From Microvirga massiliensis (GTDB lineage: Bacteria; Pseudomonadota; Alphaproteobacteria; Rhizobiales; Beijerinckiaceae), in the NCBI RefSeq assembly GCF_001006805.1, contig NZ_LN811352.1:61803-125802 (forward strand): DNA of 64,000 bases, given 5' to 3'. The translations under genes and the position numbers were made by a program. This document shows, in pieces, positions 19,902 through 28,187 of this stretch (positions are counted from its first letter, which is position 1; every line of letters starts with the position of its first letter). Under the pieces are notes generated by a model. That model saw only the letters and a program-made list of their open reading frames with translations. It searched no databases and was not told where the DNA came from.

Positions 19902-20651
19902 TCATGGGATGAAGCCTTCGAAGACCATCTGGTCCGCGTGCTGAGCCGCGCGTAGCCGGTCTTCTGGCGTACGCACCGTCCATGTCATGACGGGGATACC
20001 GCCGAGGAGGCGCGAGAGGTAGGGCGCCGCAGCCGGCAAGTCCTTCACATGCCAAGAGATGAATTGCGGCCGCGTTCGGTCGAAATGCAAGAGATTGGCG
20101 AGTTCGTATTTTAGATCCGCGCTCAATCGGTTGTAGGTCGGGTGAGAATAGTGGCACTCGGCAACAATGCCGCGGAGGATGCTGGGGGCCTGCTCGCGCA
20201 GATGCGCCACCACATCGGGGTCGAAGGACTTCACGGCAACCGGCCCGTCATACTCGTCGAGGATGCGACAGACGGCGTCGGTCAATCTCATATCTGCCGC
20301 GAACTCGCTCTTGATTTCGACGATCAGCGGAACCGCACCGCCAATCTCCTGGAGCAATTCGCGTAGGGTCGGGATCCGATCCTCCCGCGAATCGGTGATC
20401 CGGGTCGCCGACAGCGAGGCACTCGTGCGCTCTGAAACCGCTCCTCTCTCTCCAGTCAATCGATCGAGCGTGAAGTCGTGGAAGACCACGGCCTCACCAT
20501 CCATCGAGCGTTGCACATCGCACTCGATCGCAAATCCTGCCGCTTTCGCGGCCCGTGCTGCGCTCAGCGTGTTTTCGACGATCCCGAGCGCGCGATCATG
20601 CAGTCCGCGATGGGCGATCGGCTTGGCAGTAAGCCAGGACGGAGCACTCAT
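19902..20651 (-). CDS. Glycerophosphodiester phosphodiesterase
   Basis: A 249-aa GDPD TIM-barrel enzyme that hydrolyses glycerophosphodiesters to sn-glycerol-3-phosphate and an alcohol. The conserved catalytic and metal residues are visible: HRG (14-16), ENT (26-28), ECDVQ (43-47) and VVFHD (55-59). There is no signal peptide, so it resembles cytoplasmic UgpQ rather than periplasmic GlpQ. The start codon overlaps the RidA stop by 4 bp, indicating co-translation. Confidence 0.92.
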   Translation of the reverse strand: MSAPSWLTAKPIAHRGLHDRALGIVENTLSAARAAKAAGFAIECDVQRSMDGEAVVFHDFTLDRLTGERGAVSERTSASLSATRITDSREDRIPTLRELLQEIGGAVPLIVEIKSEFAADMRLTDAVCRILDEYDGPVAVKSFDPDVVAHLREQAPSILRGIVAECHYSHPTYNRLSADLKYELANLLHFDRTRPQFISWHVKDLPAAAPYLSRLLGGIPVMTWTVRTPEDRLRAAQHADQMVFEGFIP

Positions 20652-21118
20652 GCGACTTCGAACATGGCTTCGACCTCGACGACGGCGTTCAGCGGCAATG
20701 CAGCCACGCCGATCGTCGAACGCGCGTGACGCCCACGATCACCGAACACCTGAACCATGAGGTCCGATGCCCCGTTCATGACGGGTGCCAGTGCGGCGAA
20801 TGACGGAACGGCATTGATAAAGCCGCCCAGCCTGACACAGCGAGCCACCGCATCGAGATCCCCCACGGCTGCCTTGAGCTGAGCAATGACGTTTATCGCG
20901 CACAGGCGTGCCGCGGACTGCGCCGCGTCGGGCGTCACCTCGGCGCCGATCTTGCCCCGATGCTCGTCGGACAGCTTACCGTCAGAACCGAGGCAGAGCT
21001 GACCCGAGATCACGACGAGATTACCCGTCCGAACGAAAGGCACGTAGTTTGCCACCGGGGCCGCAGGCTCCGGGAGCGTGATACCGAGATTCCTGAGAGC
21101 TTGCTCGACGGCACTCAT
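20648..21118 (-). CDS. RidA family (YjgF/YER057c/UK114) protein
   Basis: A 156-aa protein of the longer RidA-like subfamily. It begins MSAVEQALRNLGITLPEPAAPVANYVPFVRTGNLVVISGQ and has INVIAQLKAAVGDLDAVARCVRLGGFINA in the middle and RSTIGVAALPLNAVVEVEAMFEV at the end. The arginine in the RSTIGVAALP block corresponds to the residue binding the substrate carboxylate in RidA deaminases. True RidA hydrolyses reactive enamines/imines; this subfamily is uncharacterised. First gene of a two-gene unit with the GDPD. Confidence 0.88.
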   Translation of the reverse strand: MSAVEQALRNLGITLPEPAAPVANYVPFVRTGNLVVISGQLCLGSDGKLSDEHRGKIGAEVTPDAAQSAARLCAINVIAQLKAAVGDLDAVARCVRLGGFINAVPSFAALAPVMNGASDLMVQVFGDRGRHARSTIGVAALPLNAVVEVEAMFEVA

Positions 21119-21477
21119 CGCCTGTGATCTCCGATAGGGTAGGTCGTTCCAACTGGTGAGGTTTATCACTCCCGCGATGGCCCGGTGGGGTATCCTACCC
21201 TCGACGTTTTGGGCCGCTCACGAGGACTCTTCGTTTCGGATATCTGACGGATGATTCCGGAGGAGGCAATCGCATCATCCGAACCGGCCGGCCGAAGCGA
21301 CTGGAATGCGCATTCCATCCCTGGTTCCACCCTTCGAGCTCCTGCGCTATTCCTCCCGGCCGCAAAACGGAGCTTGTCCGACCGACAGGTGGCGCCTCCA
21401 CCGGCGAGGGTAACCGGCCTTCCGATTGCGGGGCGGCATTCCGCCCTCTATCGTTCAACTGGCAGCCAGGAGTTATC
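21119..21477. other. Divergent intergenic region, no gene
   Basis: This 359-bp spacer separates ridA (minus) from eipB (plus) and must carry both promoters, but no convincing -35/-10 pair was found. It holds a 16-bp perfect palindrome (TGGAATGC and complement, 21302-21317), an 8-bp dyad CGGATGAT/ATCATCCG around 21249-21281, and a second dyad GGTGGcgcCtCCACC near 21386. Short frames on both strands show no family resemblance. Confidence 0.5.
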
Positions 21478-22314
21478 ATGCGCGTCGGCTTCGCCGTAGT
21501 CCTTGCCGGACTGGCCCTTGCGGTTGGACCCGAAGTGGTCGCACAGCCTACCCCGTCAGTGTTGCCGCTTGCGCCACATAGGGCCGTCTATGACCTGTCG
21601 CTGATGCGCAGCAACGGATCCCGGTCCGTTGATGCAGCGCGCGGACGGATCGCGCTGGAATTCGGCGGTGACGAGTGCGAAGGCTACACGACGAAATACC
21701 GTCAGGTCACGGTCCTAGATAGCAGCGAGTCCGGTGCCCGCACCCTCGACGTGCGAACGGCTACGTTCGAGGGTGCGAATGGCCGCACGCTCCGGTTCCG
21801 GACGGACTCGCGAATGCAAGATGGCGATGATGAGAAGGTGGATGGTGACGCGAGCCGCGAGAATGGAGTTCTCTCGGTTCGATTGCGCGAACCGAAGAAG
21901 GAAACGGTCAGCTTTTCTGGGGAACCGATCTTCCCGACCGAACACCTGAAGACCGTCATCGCAGCTGCGCGGGCAGGGCGATCCAACGTGATCGTCAAGG
22001 TGTATGACGGTTCCGACAACGGCATGAAGGTCTACGACACTCTGGCGCTCATTGGGCATCGGATCGAGCCCGGCTCGCGCCCGGGCATGGAGGAGCCGGC
22101 GCAAAAAGAGCCCCTCGCGAGCCTCCCACGGTGGCCTGTGACGATCAGCTACTTTACGACCGGAACAGGAGACCAAACACCGATTTATGTGATTTCCTTC
22201 GAACTCTATGAGAATGGCATCAGCCGGGCTCTGCGGATCGATTATGGTGACTTTGCATTGCGCGGCGATCTCCAGCAGCTCGAAGTCTCGGCCCCAAGTG
22301 ACTGTCGACCCTGA
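21478..22314 (+). CDS. eipB: Cell envelope integrity protein EipB (DUF1849)
   Basis: A 278-aa periplasmic protein with a signal peptide (about 1-22, cleavage near VVA/QP). The DUF1849 body starts LAPHRAVYDLSL and contains ECEGYTTKYRQV and LIGHRIEPG. Two cysteines, at 67 and 276, match the pair that forms the disulfide clasping the 14-strand beta-spiral of Brucella EipB (C69-C278). EipB maintains envelope integrity. ATG 21478 follows a purine-rich CAGGAG. Confidence 0.88.
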   Translation: MRVGFAVVLAGLALAVGPEVVAQPTPSVLPLAPHRAVYDLSLMRSNGSRSVDAARGRIALEFGGDECEGYTTKYRQVTVLDSSESGARTLDVRTATFEGANGRTLRFRTDSRMQDGDDEKVDGDASRENGVLSVRLREPKKETVSFSGEPIFPTEHLKTVIAAARAGRSNVIVKVYDGSDNGMKVYDTLALIGHRIEPGSRPGMEEPAQKEPLASLPRWPVTISYFTTGTGDQTPIYVISFELYENGISRALRIDYGDFALRGDLQQLEVSAPSDCRP

Positions 22315-22369
22315 GACTATCTGATCTAGAGGCTGCGCTGCCTGCAGGAATTTCCAGCGCCCTCCGGCA

Positions 22370-22648
22370 CTACGAACTCGATAGAATTGCCCGGGCCTCG
22401 GCAATTCGGGCAGGATGCATTCCGATCCGGTCTGCAATATCGATCAGCAACGCCTCGTCCGAGGCCACATGATCGAGGACGGAAGCTAGAAACCCTGGGG
22501 AGGCGGCTGCTTGGCGGACGGTATCGGGGGTCAGGCCTGAGTCCAGCAGGAATCTCTCGAGTGCCTCTTGCCAAGCTGCGAGGGCACCCGTGACCTCGAT
22601 GGCCATGGCAACTGCGTCAATCTGCGACATTTTCCGTTGTGAGATCAT
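22370..22648 (-). CDS. DUF3572 family protein
   Basis: A 92-aa protein matching the small, helical DUF3572 family of alphaproteobacteria, with the pattern [26 protein letters not shown] then [19 protein letters not shown]. It is usually encoded next to divK, as here (divergent). Function is unknown. Starts at GTG 22666, ATG 22648 and ATG 22630 are all possible; 22648 is a compromise. Confidence 0.8.
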   Translation of the reverse strand: MISQRKMSQIDAVAMAIEVTGALAAWQEALERFLLDSGLTPDTVRQAAASPGFLASVLDHVASDEALLIDIADRIGMHPARIAEARAILSSS

Positions 22649-22748
22649 CGAATCGGTAGTTTGCACTTCGTCAAGAGGTTTCGACGTAAGCTTATCATCA
22701 AGGGAGTGGGCGTGCCCTGGCTATGATCGGCCGCCCAGGGACGATCCA

Positions 22749-23126
22749 ATGACGAAGACCGTGCTCATCGTTGAGGACAACGAACTCAACATGAAGCTCT
22801 TCAACGACCTGTTGGAGGCGCATGGCTACCGAACCCTCAAGACGGGCCATGGAATCGAGGCCATGGAACTGGCCCGGGCCCACAAGCCCGACCTAATCCT
22901 CATGGACATCCAGCTCCCGGAGGTTTCGGGACTGGAGGTGACTCGCTGGCTGAAGCAGGACGAAGATCTGAAGTCGATTCCGGTAATCGCGGTGACGGCC
23001 TTCGCCATGAAAGGCGACGAGGAGCGCATCCGGGAGGGTGGCTGCGAAGCCTATCTCTCGAAGCCGATCTCGGTCTCGAAGTTTCTCTCAACCATCAAGA
23101 CTTACCTCGACGCGGATCGGTCTTAG
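22749..23126 (+). CDS. divK: Single-domain response regulator DivK
   Basis: A 125-aa stand-alone receiver. Acidic pocket EDNE (9-12), phosphoacceptor Asp in LILMDIQLP (about 53), conserved Thr in VTAFAM (about 83) and Lys in LSKPI (about 105) are all intact. The sequence is nearly the textbook DivK of Caulobacter/Brucella, which controls asymmetric division by switching the DivJ/PleC kinases and so CtrA activity. The next gene, 2 bp downstream, occupies the pleD position. Confidence 0.95.
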   Translation: MTKTVLIVEDNELNMKLFNDLLEAHGYRTLKTGHGIEAMELARAHKPDLILMDIQLPEVSGLEVTRWLKQDEDLKSIPVIAVTAFAMKGDEERIREGGCEAYLSKPISVSKFLSTIKTYLDADRS

Positions 23127-23128
23127 CG

Positions 23129-24013
23129 ATGCAGATCGACGTGCTCATCGTCGGAAGCTCGTTTCGGACTGCCGGACGACTCGAGTCGACTCTCATGGAA
23201 GGGGGGCTGAGCACGGCGATCGCAACTCGCGAAGAAGACGCCATCGAGCTTTGCGAACGGATCCACGTGGGCATGATCGCCCTGCTGGCGGACCAGGATT
23301 GCTCGACGGCCCTTCGGCATTGCGTAGCATTGCGCTCTCTCGATCGGGGGCGGGTGGTGCCGATCCTGGCGATCACCTGCTCGCAGGAACCGTGGCAGGA
23401 TCTGTCGCTCCTCGAAGCAGGATCGGACGATTGTATCAGTCTCCCGGACGAGACAGGGGCGCTCTGCCTCCGCGTGCGGCGTCTTTGCGAGATCGGACGT
23501 CTTCGCCTTGAAGGGTTCGAGCGGGCCTCGGGTCCGGCTCGGTGTGATTCCGGATCTCGGGCCGTCAGAATAGCTCTGTTGGACCCGGTCGCCGACAGGC
23601 GTCATGAGACGGCCTCGCTTCTCGCACCCTATTTCCTCTGCTCGCCGATCGACGGGCCGTCTATGCCCGAGCAGGCTATCGATACCGCGGACGTGATCCT
23701 CGTGGCGAGCTCAGGTCTGCACGGAGCACGGGGCTGTCTGCCACGATCGAATCCACAGGTCAGAGGTCGGAACAACCCGGGCCTGCTTGTCCTTACGGAA
23801 GCCGGCGAGGATCTGGAGGAGTACTGCCGGTTCAGTGGGGTGGACGATATGGTGACGAGACCGATCCGTCTGGCAGCAGCCCGAGCGCGCATCCGTTCTC
23901 TGGCCGAGATTCGCCTCATGTTGATGGAAAACAGGCAGAGACCTGCTAGCCCCATGCTCACGGCCGTCGACATGGTAACGCTAACCTCGACCGAAAGAAG
24001 ACGAGCAGCGTGA
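23129..24013 (+). CDS. Degenerate PleD-like protein: two pseudo-receivers, no GGDEF domain
   Basis: A 294-aa protein 2 bp after divK, the place of pleD (REC-REC-GGDEF diguanylate cyclase) in related bacteria. Residues 1-125 and about 145-265 keep the receiver beta/alpha rhythm, but neither has a phosphoacceptor Asp at the end of strand 3 (IALLADQ; ILVASSG). The switch Lys-Pro became Leu-Pro (ISLP) in the first and Arg-Pro (VTRP) in the second. The chain stops at LTAVDMVTLTSTERRR, faintly like the DxLTGLxNRR entry of GGDEF domains. No cyclase activity or phosphorylation is expected. It could be a protein scaffold or a decaying gene. Confidence 0.7.
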   Translation: MQIDVLIVGSSFRTAGRLESTLMEGGLSTAIATREEDAIELCERIHVGMIALLADQDCSTALRHCVALRSLDRGRVVPILAITCSQEPWQDLSLLEAGSDDCISLPDETGALCLRVRRLCEIGRLRLEGFERASGPARCDSGSRAVRIALLDPVADRRHETASLLAPYFLCSPIDGPSMPEQAIDTADVILVASSGLHGARGCLPRSNPQVRGRNNPGLLVLTEAGEDLEEYCRFSGVDDMVTRPIRLAAARARIRSLAEIRLMLMENRQRPASPMLTAVDMVTLTSTERRRAA

Positions 24014-24375
24014 GTCGCTTGCGCCGCTGCCCGCAAGAGCATAGGGTTCCAGGGCATCTTGAGGAAAGCGGCGCGCGAGATGCTCAGCCGGGTCGCCACG
24101 ATCCGGCAAGTTTTCAATGCCCGACGGATGCTCAGGTCCGCCGCATCTCCTGGGTCGCCGTGGGCTAGGCCGAGCTGGGGGCGGTCCGTGGCCTCCTCAT
24201 TGCCGTCCCCAGCCGGCCACCGCTCCCGGCGACCAACGCTCCACCCAGTTCTATCGGCGATTCCGGGAACGACTCTCCGGCCAAAGCACGCCTCACCACG
24301 TGAATGGGCGGTGCGTAGGCATCTGCTTGACTGATTCGACAAGCCGCACTCGCGATGCGGCTCCGGGTTGCTCGA
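24014..24375. other. Gap after the PleD-like gene, no gene recognised
   Basis: This 362-bp stretch lies between the PleD-like stop and the convergent collagen-like gene. All frames were read for GGDEF-domain remnants (GGEEF core, YRAKxxGRN end) and none is visible. Short frames have skewed Arg/Pro-rich composition typical of non-coding GC-rich DNA. No clear terminator hairpin was found. Confidence 0.5.
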
Positions 24376-25419
24376 TCATTTCTTGGCGCAGATGGCCCGG
24401 GCGAACATGCCGTTCGTGTCGCTGCTCGTCGAAAAGCAATACACGGCGAGTTCATCCATCGCGGGTCGATCCCCGCGAGCGCAGGTCCCATTGATGGGGA
24501 ATTCGTCATCCTCGCAGCGAGCGACGCACCTCTCGCCCGAGTTACACTGCTGAACGAAGACCCGCAGGATAGTTCCCGAGAGACCAGGTTTGCCCTCCGG
24601 TCCGGCCGGGCCCGCAGGCCCAATCGCCCCGACCGGTCCAACCGGGCCTGGCGGTCCCGGGGGGCCTGCTTCTCCCTGCGGTCCGGTGGGGCCTTCCGGA
24701 CCCGGTGGTCCAGCCGGACCGGGCTCCCCCCGGTGCCCTTGGCTTCCCTGCGGGCCTTGAGGTCCCTGATGCCCGGCCAAGCCCTGCGGGCCCTGAGGAC
24801 CCGGCGGACCGGGAGGCCCTTCCGGACCCATCGGCCCTGGGGGGCCGACAAGTCCGGGTAGATTCTCTGCAATGCTCTGCCCCGGGGAGCCGGCAGGGCC
24901 TAGTGGGCCGGGCGGCCCCTGAGGTCCGGGCGGGCCCTCGGGCCCACGCTCTCCTCGGGCTCCCACAGGCCCAGCCGGACCTGGAGGGCCGGCAGGGCCT
25001 TCAGGTCCGCGCTCTCCTTGGGGCCCAGTTGGTCCACTCGGACCGGCTTCGCCTTGCGGGCCTTCAGGACCCGGAGGGCCTTGTTGATTCAGCACTGCAG
25101 CAGAAGCGCCGTTTTGGGGAACATCCGTCGCACGTTGGCCGCAGAAGCCGACAACGGCTTCGCGCTCCTCGTTATCTGCCTGCAGCTTCACGATGCAGGT
25201 GGCCGGATGGTAGATCAGGCGGAAGGTGAAGCGTCCGCTCGCCTCACTCCGGGTCTCATGCGTTCCATCCAGGGTTACGGTGGTCTGCCGTGGCCGACTC
25301 AGCCGGCCGATGACACGCAGTTCGCCGCCGGCGATCATGGCTTGTTCGACGATGATCTCTGCGGAGGCTGGGAAGCTCGCGAGCATCAGCGGGACGGCCA
25401 CCAACGGACGCTTGAACAT
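24376..25419 (-). CDS. Secreted collagen-like (Gly-X-Y repeat) protein
   Basis: A 347-aa protein with a signal peptide ending FPASA/E (residue 20) and an N-terminal beta-rich domain (21-113) with two cysteines. A Gly-X-Y block runs from 114 to 171, is broken by the 7-residue interruption SIAENLP (172-178) and continues from 179 to about 272. In total about 50 triplets, rich in GPP, GPQ and GPE. The Cys-rich C-terminal domain (about 276-347) has six cysteines. Such blocks form trimeric collagen helices in bacteria (surface or secreted adhesins, spore filaments). No membrane anchor or sortase signal is visible. Confidence 0.9.
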   Translation of the reverse strand: MFKRPLVAVPLMLASFPASAEIIVEQAMIAGGELRVIGRLSRPRQTTVTLDGTHETRSEASGRFTFRLIYHPATCIVKLQADNEEREAVVGFCGQRATDVPQNGASAAVLNQQGPPGPEGPQGEAGPSGPTGPQGERGPEGPAGPPGPAGPVGARGERGPEGPPGPQGPPGPLGPAGSPGQSIAENLPGLVGPPGPMGPEGPPGPPGPQGPQGLAGHQGPQGPQGSQGHRGEPGPAGPPGPEGPTGPQGEAGPPGPPGPVGPVGAIGPAGPAGPEGKPGLSGTILRVFVQQCNSGERCVARCEDDEFPINGTCARGDRPAMDELAVYCFSTSSDTNGMFARAICAKK

Positions 25420-25512
25420 TCATTCCTCCCAGCCTCTAAGGCTGAGCTTCGGCTACCTTTGCTGCTGCGTCAATTCACCAGGAGATGTAGATTCGCCAAC
25501 CAGGCCAGAACG

Positions 25513-25539
25513 AAAAAACCGCCCATTTGGGGCGGTTTT
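25513..25539 (-). terminator. Rho-independent terminator of rpmG
   Basis: A 10-bp perfect stem (AAAACCGCCC/GGGCGGTTTT) with a 5-nt loop is followed in the minus direction by a run of six T. It begins about 30 bp beyond the rpmG stop codon. Confidence 0.92.
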
Positions 25540-25569
25540 CACATCATGGGCGACTTGGGCGAAATGTGA

Positions 25570-25737
25570 TCACTTGATCTTGGTTTCCTTGAAATCGACG
25601 TGCTTCTTCGCGACCGGATCGTACTTCTTCATCGAAAGCTTCTCGGTCATGGTCCGAGAATTCTTCTTCGTCACATAGAAGTAGCCCGTATCCGCAGTCG
25701 AAAGGAGCTTTACCTTGATCGTGGCAGCCTTGGCCAT
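25570..25737 (-). CDS. rpmG: 50S ribosomal protein L33
   Basis: A 55-aa protein read directly from the minus strand: it starts [18 protein letters not shown], continues [20 protein letters not shown] and ends [17 protein letters not shown]. Length and sequence are exactly those of alphaproteobacterial L33. This is the zinc-free form, lacking the CxxC pairs of C+ paralogues. It binds near the ribosomal E site. The gene has its own terminator; in related genomes it follows divK-pleD. Confidence 0.96.
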   Translation of the reverse strand: MAKAATIKVKLLSTADTGYFYVTKKNSRTMTEKLSMKKYDPVAKKHVDFKETKIK

Positions 25738-25779
25738 GGAACATCTCCGTTGGTCGTCCGGCTAGGCCGAAACGCAAAG

Positions 25780-25797
25780 GGCCGGGCGAACCCGGCC
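25780..25797 (-). terminator. Hairpin downstream of MFS gene
   Basis: A 7-bp perfect stem GGCCGGG/CCCGGCC with a 4-nt loop, 41 bp after the MFS stop codon on the minus strand and followed by CTTTGCGTTT. It probably ends the rnr-DUF983-nudix-MFS transcript before rpmG. Confidence 0.6.
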
Positions 25798-25837
25798 ATG
25801 AATGACAGGTTCTCATTGCCCCACGGCTCGGAATCCG

Positions 25838-26995
25838 TCAAGAGCTTGCGGCTGCGCGAAGCCGGGCCAGAATAAGGATCGCATAAGCGACCCCGAAGCC
25901 GGAAAGCACCAGGGCAAAGCCGTAGGGTGGAACGAGATCCATCCCGGCGCCGACGATCGGCGGACCAGCAGTGAGCCCGACATTGTAGAGAAACACGAAA
26001 GCGGCATTGGCGGACACCAGCGCGGCGCCCGTAAAGCGTGCCCCGAGATGGGCGAGGCCGATCGTGTAGAGTGCTCCGCTCAAGCCGCCCCAGGCAAACA
26101 TCAGTAGCATGAGGCCCGTCATATCGCGGATGAGCGGGATGAGAGCCGCCCCGGCGGCGCTGCAAGCTGTGCAGGCCAGGAGGATCAATCTCTGGTCGAC
26201 GCGATCCGCGAGAAGTCCGATCGGGATCTGCAGCCCCACATTGCCGAGAGCGACGGCGCTCAGGAGGAGAGCTGCATCCGCAGCATCGAGGCCGACTTCT
26301 ATTCCGTAGACGGGCAGCAATGCGTAGGCGCTGGTCTCCATGGCTCCGAAGACGAGAGCCGCGAAGGTCGCGATGGGCGCAGCCCGGACAAGGGAACGAA
26401 TCCCCGGTCCGGAACCCGGCTCGATCGCCGGTGAGAGATTTCGCGCGAGAGATAGAGGTATTATCGCGAGGGCGAATAGCGCGGTCCCGAGGAGATATGG
26501 AAGCCAGCCCTCGGTCCCGACTGCTGCCAGAAGCAACGGTCCAACCGCGAGTCCGATCGCGAGGACCGTTGCATAAATTCCCATCACAAGGCCGCGGTGC
26601 CCCGCCGGCGCCGCAGCCGTGATCCAGTACTCGGACAGAACGAAGAGAATGCCGAGCGCAGCTGAGAAAGCGAAGCGGAGCGGAAACCAAGCAACGAAGT
26701 CATAAATGATCCTGAAAAGGATCATTGTGACCGGCCCGGTCAGAACCGCGGCCCAGAGAAGGGGTAGCAGCCCATATCGCTGCGCCAACCGTGGAACGAA
26801 CGGCACCACGATCATGCTGGCAAGTCCGGCGATTGCCGTGTTGATCCCGATCAGCTTGTTCGAGATGCCCAACCGCTGCATCTCGATCGAGAGGAGCGGG
26901 ATCGAAAGGCTGAGACCAATCCCGACGGCAGCGACACAGGAAATTGCGGCGGTGATGGACGCAACCTGTGAGCGAGCAAAGCCCGCTACATGCAT
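25838..26995 (-). CDS. Major facilitator superfamily transporter
   Basis: A 385-aa polytopic membrane protein with about 12 hydrophobic segments in two halves (for example AISCVAAVGIGLSLSIPLL near the start, LALIPLSLARNL-like midpoint loop). A conserved loop FVPRLAQRYG follows the second helix and LADRVDQR lies between helices 8 and 9. This resembles the YcaD-like/sugar-cation MFS branch; the substrate is not predictable. ATG 26995 is chosen; an in-frame TTG at 27004 would overlap the Nudix stop codon. Last gene of a minus-strand run. Confidence 0.85.
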   Translation of the reverse strand: MHVAGFARSQVASITAAISCVAAVGIGLSLSIPLLSIEMQRLGISNKLIGINTAIAGLASMIVVPFVPRLAQRYGLLPLLWAAVLTGPVTMILFRIIYDFVAWFPLRFAFSAALGILFVLSEYWITAAAPAGHRGLVMGIYATVLAIGLAVGPLLLAAVGTEGWLPYLLGTALFALAIIPLSLARNLSPAIEPGSGPGIRSLVRAAPIATFAALVFGAMETSAYALLPVYGIEVGLDAADAALLLSAVALGNVGLQIPIGLLADRVDQRLILLACTACSAAGAALIPLIRDMTGLMLLMFAWGGLSGALYTIGLAHLGARFTGAALVSANAAFVFLYNVGLTAGPPIVGAGMDLVPPYGFALVLSGFGVAYAILILARLRAAASS

Positions 26996-27000
26996 GGGCT

Positions 27001-27750
27001 TCAAAGGAGTTCGCGGACGAAGCGTCCCCTGCGTTCGTAGTAGAACGGGACCGGCAGCTCAGGATTGAAGCCGTTTGCCAGACGCTCTTCGAGATCCTCG
27101 AGAACCGTCAGCGTGATCACTGGGAGCTGGAGCTTGCGGGCGTCGGGCAGCGTGACCCAGGCGAGCTCGACCAGTTCGCTCGTAGGTCCCACGACCCCTC
27201 CGACCTCGTGTGCAACAGCGGAGCGATCGACGGCGAAGAACCGCGTGTCGAAGCGCTTCGGGCGCCTCGGTGGCGTGATCGCCCGGGCGACGACCTGAAG
27301 TTCCTCGATGCTGGGAAACACACCGTGTTCCTGAAAGGCGGCCCACGGTCCCGGCGGTACGTTCTCCGGTGCACCGAGTTCCTTGGATCCCAGGAGAAGC
27401 CCTGTCTCCTCGTAAGTCTCGCGGATCGCAGCGAGGGCCAGAGCGCGGCAGCGACCAGGGGAGGGACGTGTCACTCGGGCAAGCAGCGCCTCTTCGGCAC
27501 GTGCGGTCAGGACTCCGGATACCGGCATTGCGCGGTCGGCAGCCTCGATCCGGCCACCGGGAAAAACGAACATCCCGGGCATGAATTTATGCCCCGAATG
27601 TCTTCGCCCCATAAGCACCTTCGGTGCGGATCCGCTGCGATCGATTACGATCAGCGTCGCCGCATCCTTCGGCCGGAGGTTGGGAGTGCTGCGATCTCGA
27701 GCCGTAGATGTTAGCCGGTCGGTGATGGACTGCGCTCGTGTGTCGCTCAA
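27001..27750 (-). CDS. NUDIX hydrolase with split Nudix box (NUDT19-like)
   Basis: A 249-aa hydrolase. The Nudix box is broken by an insertion of about 40 residues: the glycine part is FPGGRIEAAD (63-72) and the catalytic part REtyEETGL is at 110-118. A split box of this kind is characteristic of NUDT19-type enzymes, known in eukaryotes as CoA diphosphatases; the bacterial relatives are little studied. It overlaps the DUF983 stop by 4 bp upstream and precedes the MFS gene. Confidence 0.88.
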   Translation of the reverse strand: MSDTRAQSITDRLTSTARDRSTPNLRPKDAATLIVIDRSGSAPKVLMGRRHSGHKFMPGMFVFPGGRIEAADRAMPVSGVLTARAEEALLARVTRPSPGRCRALALAAIRETYEETGLLLGSKELGAPENVPPGPWAAFQEHGVFPSIEELQVVARAITPPRRPKRFDTRFFAVDRSAVAHEVGGVVGPTSELVELAWVTLPDARKLQLPVITLTVLEDLEERLANGFNPELPVPFYYERRGRFVRELL

Positions 27751-28187
27751 GACTCGACTTCCTCCCGTGGAGTTCCGTTCCGACGCCGGGCCTCACCGAA
27801 GCCGTGCATCCCTAAAGCGTATTGCAGACCCACGACAGCACCCTTCACAGGCTGCAGGAGCAGGAGGGCCAGCACGAGGGTGAGGAGCGGCCAGATCGTG
27901 AAATGGACCCACATGGGTATCTCATAGCGCAGCTCGGCCTGAAGGACGCCCCAGACGACCAGATGGCCGACGATGAACATCACGATGTACGGTGGGAAGT
28001 CGTCGGCCCGATGATGATGCATCGGCTCACCGCATTCCGAACAGGTCTCCACGACCTTCAGGAAGCGCCCGAAGAGGCGGCCCCGTCCGCAAGCCGGGCA
28101 ACGGCATGCGAGTCCGCGTTTGAGAGCTGTTCCTGTCGGCACGGACGAGGGATGCGAGGAGGTTGCTCTCTCGAAAAGAGCCGTCAT
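27747..28187 (-). CDS. DUF983 family membrane protein
   Basis: A 146-aa protein with an N-terminal zinc-ribbon-like pair of motifs (CRCPACGRGRLF and CSECGEPM, about residues 28-56) followed by two hydrophobic helices (about 67-85 and 96-116). This is the standard DUF983 arrangement; function is unknown, although cytochrome oxidase assembly has been suggested for some members. It overlaps both rnr and nudix by 4 bp, giving a tight operon. Confidence 0.9.
   Translation of the reverse strand: MTALFERATSSHPSSVPTGTALKRGLACRCPACGRGRLFGRFLKVVETCSECGEPMHHHRADDFPPYIVMFIVGHLVVWGVLQAELRYEIPMWVHFTIWPLLTLVLALLLLQPVKGAVVGLQYALGMHGFGEARRRNGTPREEVES

Noticed and set aside
24059..24334. Plus-strand open frame after the PleD-like gene as a GGDEF remnant
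   Set aside because: Translation is Arg/Pro/Ser-rich and lacks any GGDEF, RxxD or C-terminal YRAK pattern.
24600..25090. Gly-X-Y coding DNA as a tandem or CRISPR-like repeat
   Set aside because: Repetition is at codon level (9-bp period, degenerate) and explained by the collagen-like protein; no conserved direct repeat with unique spacers.
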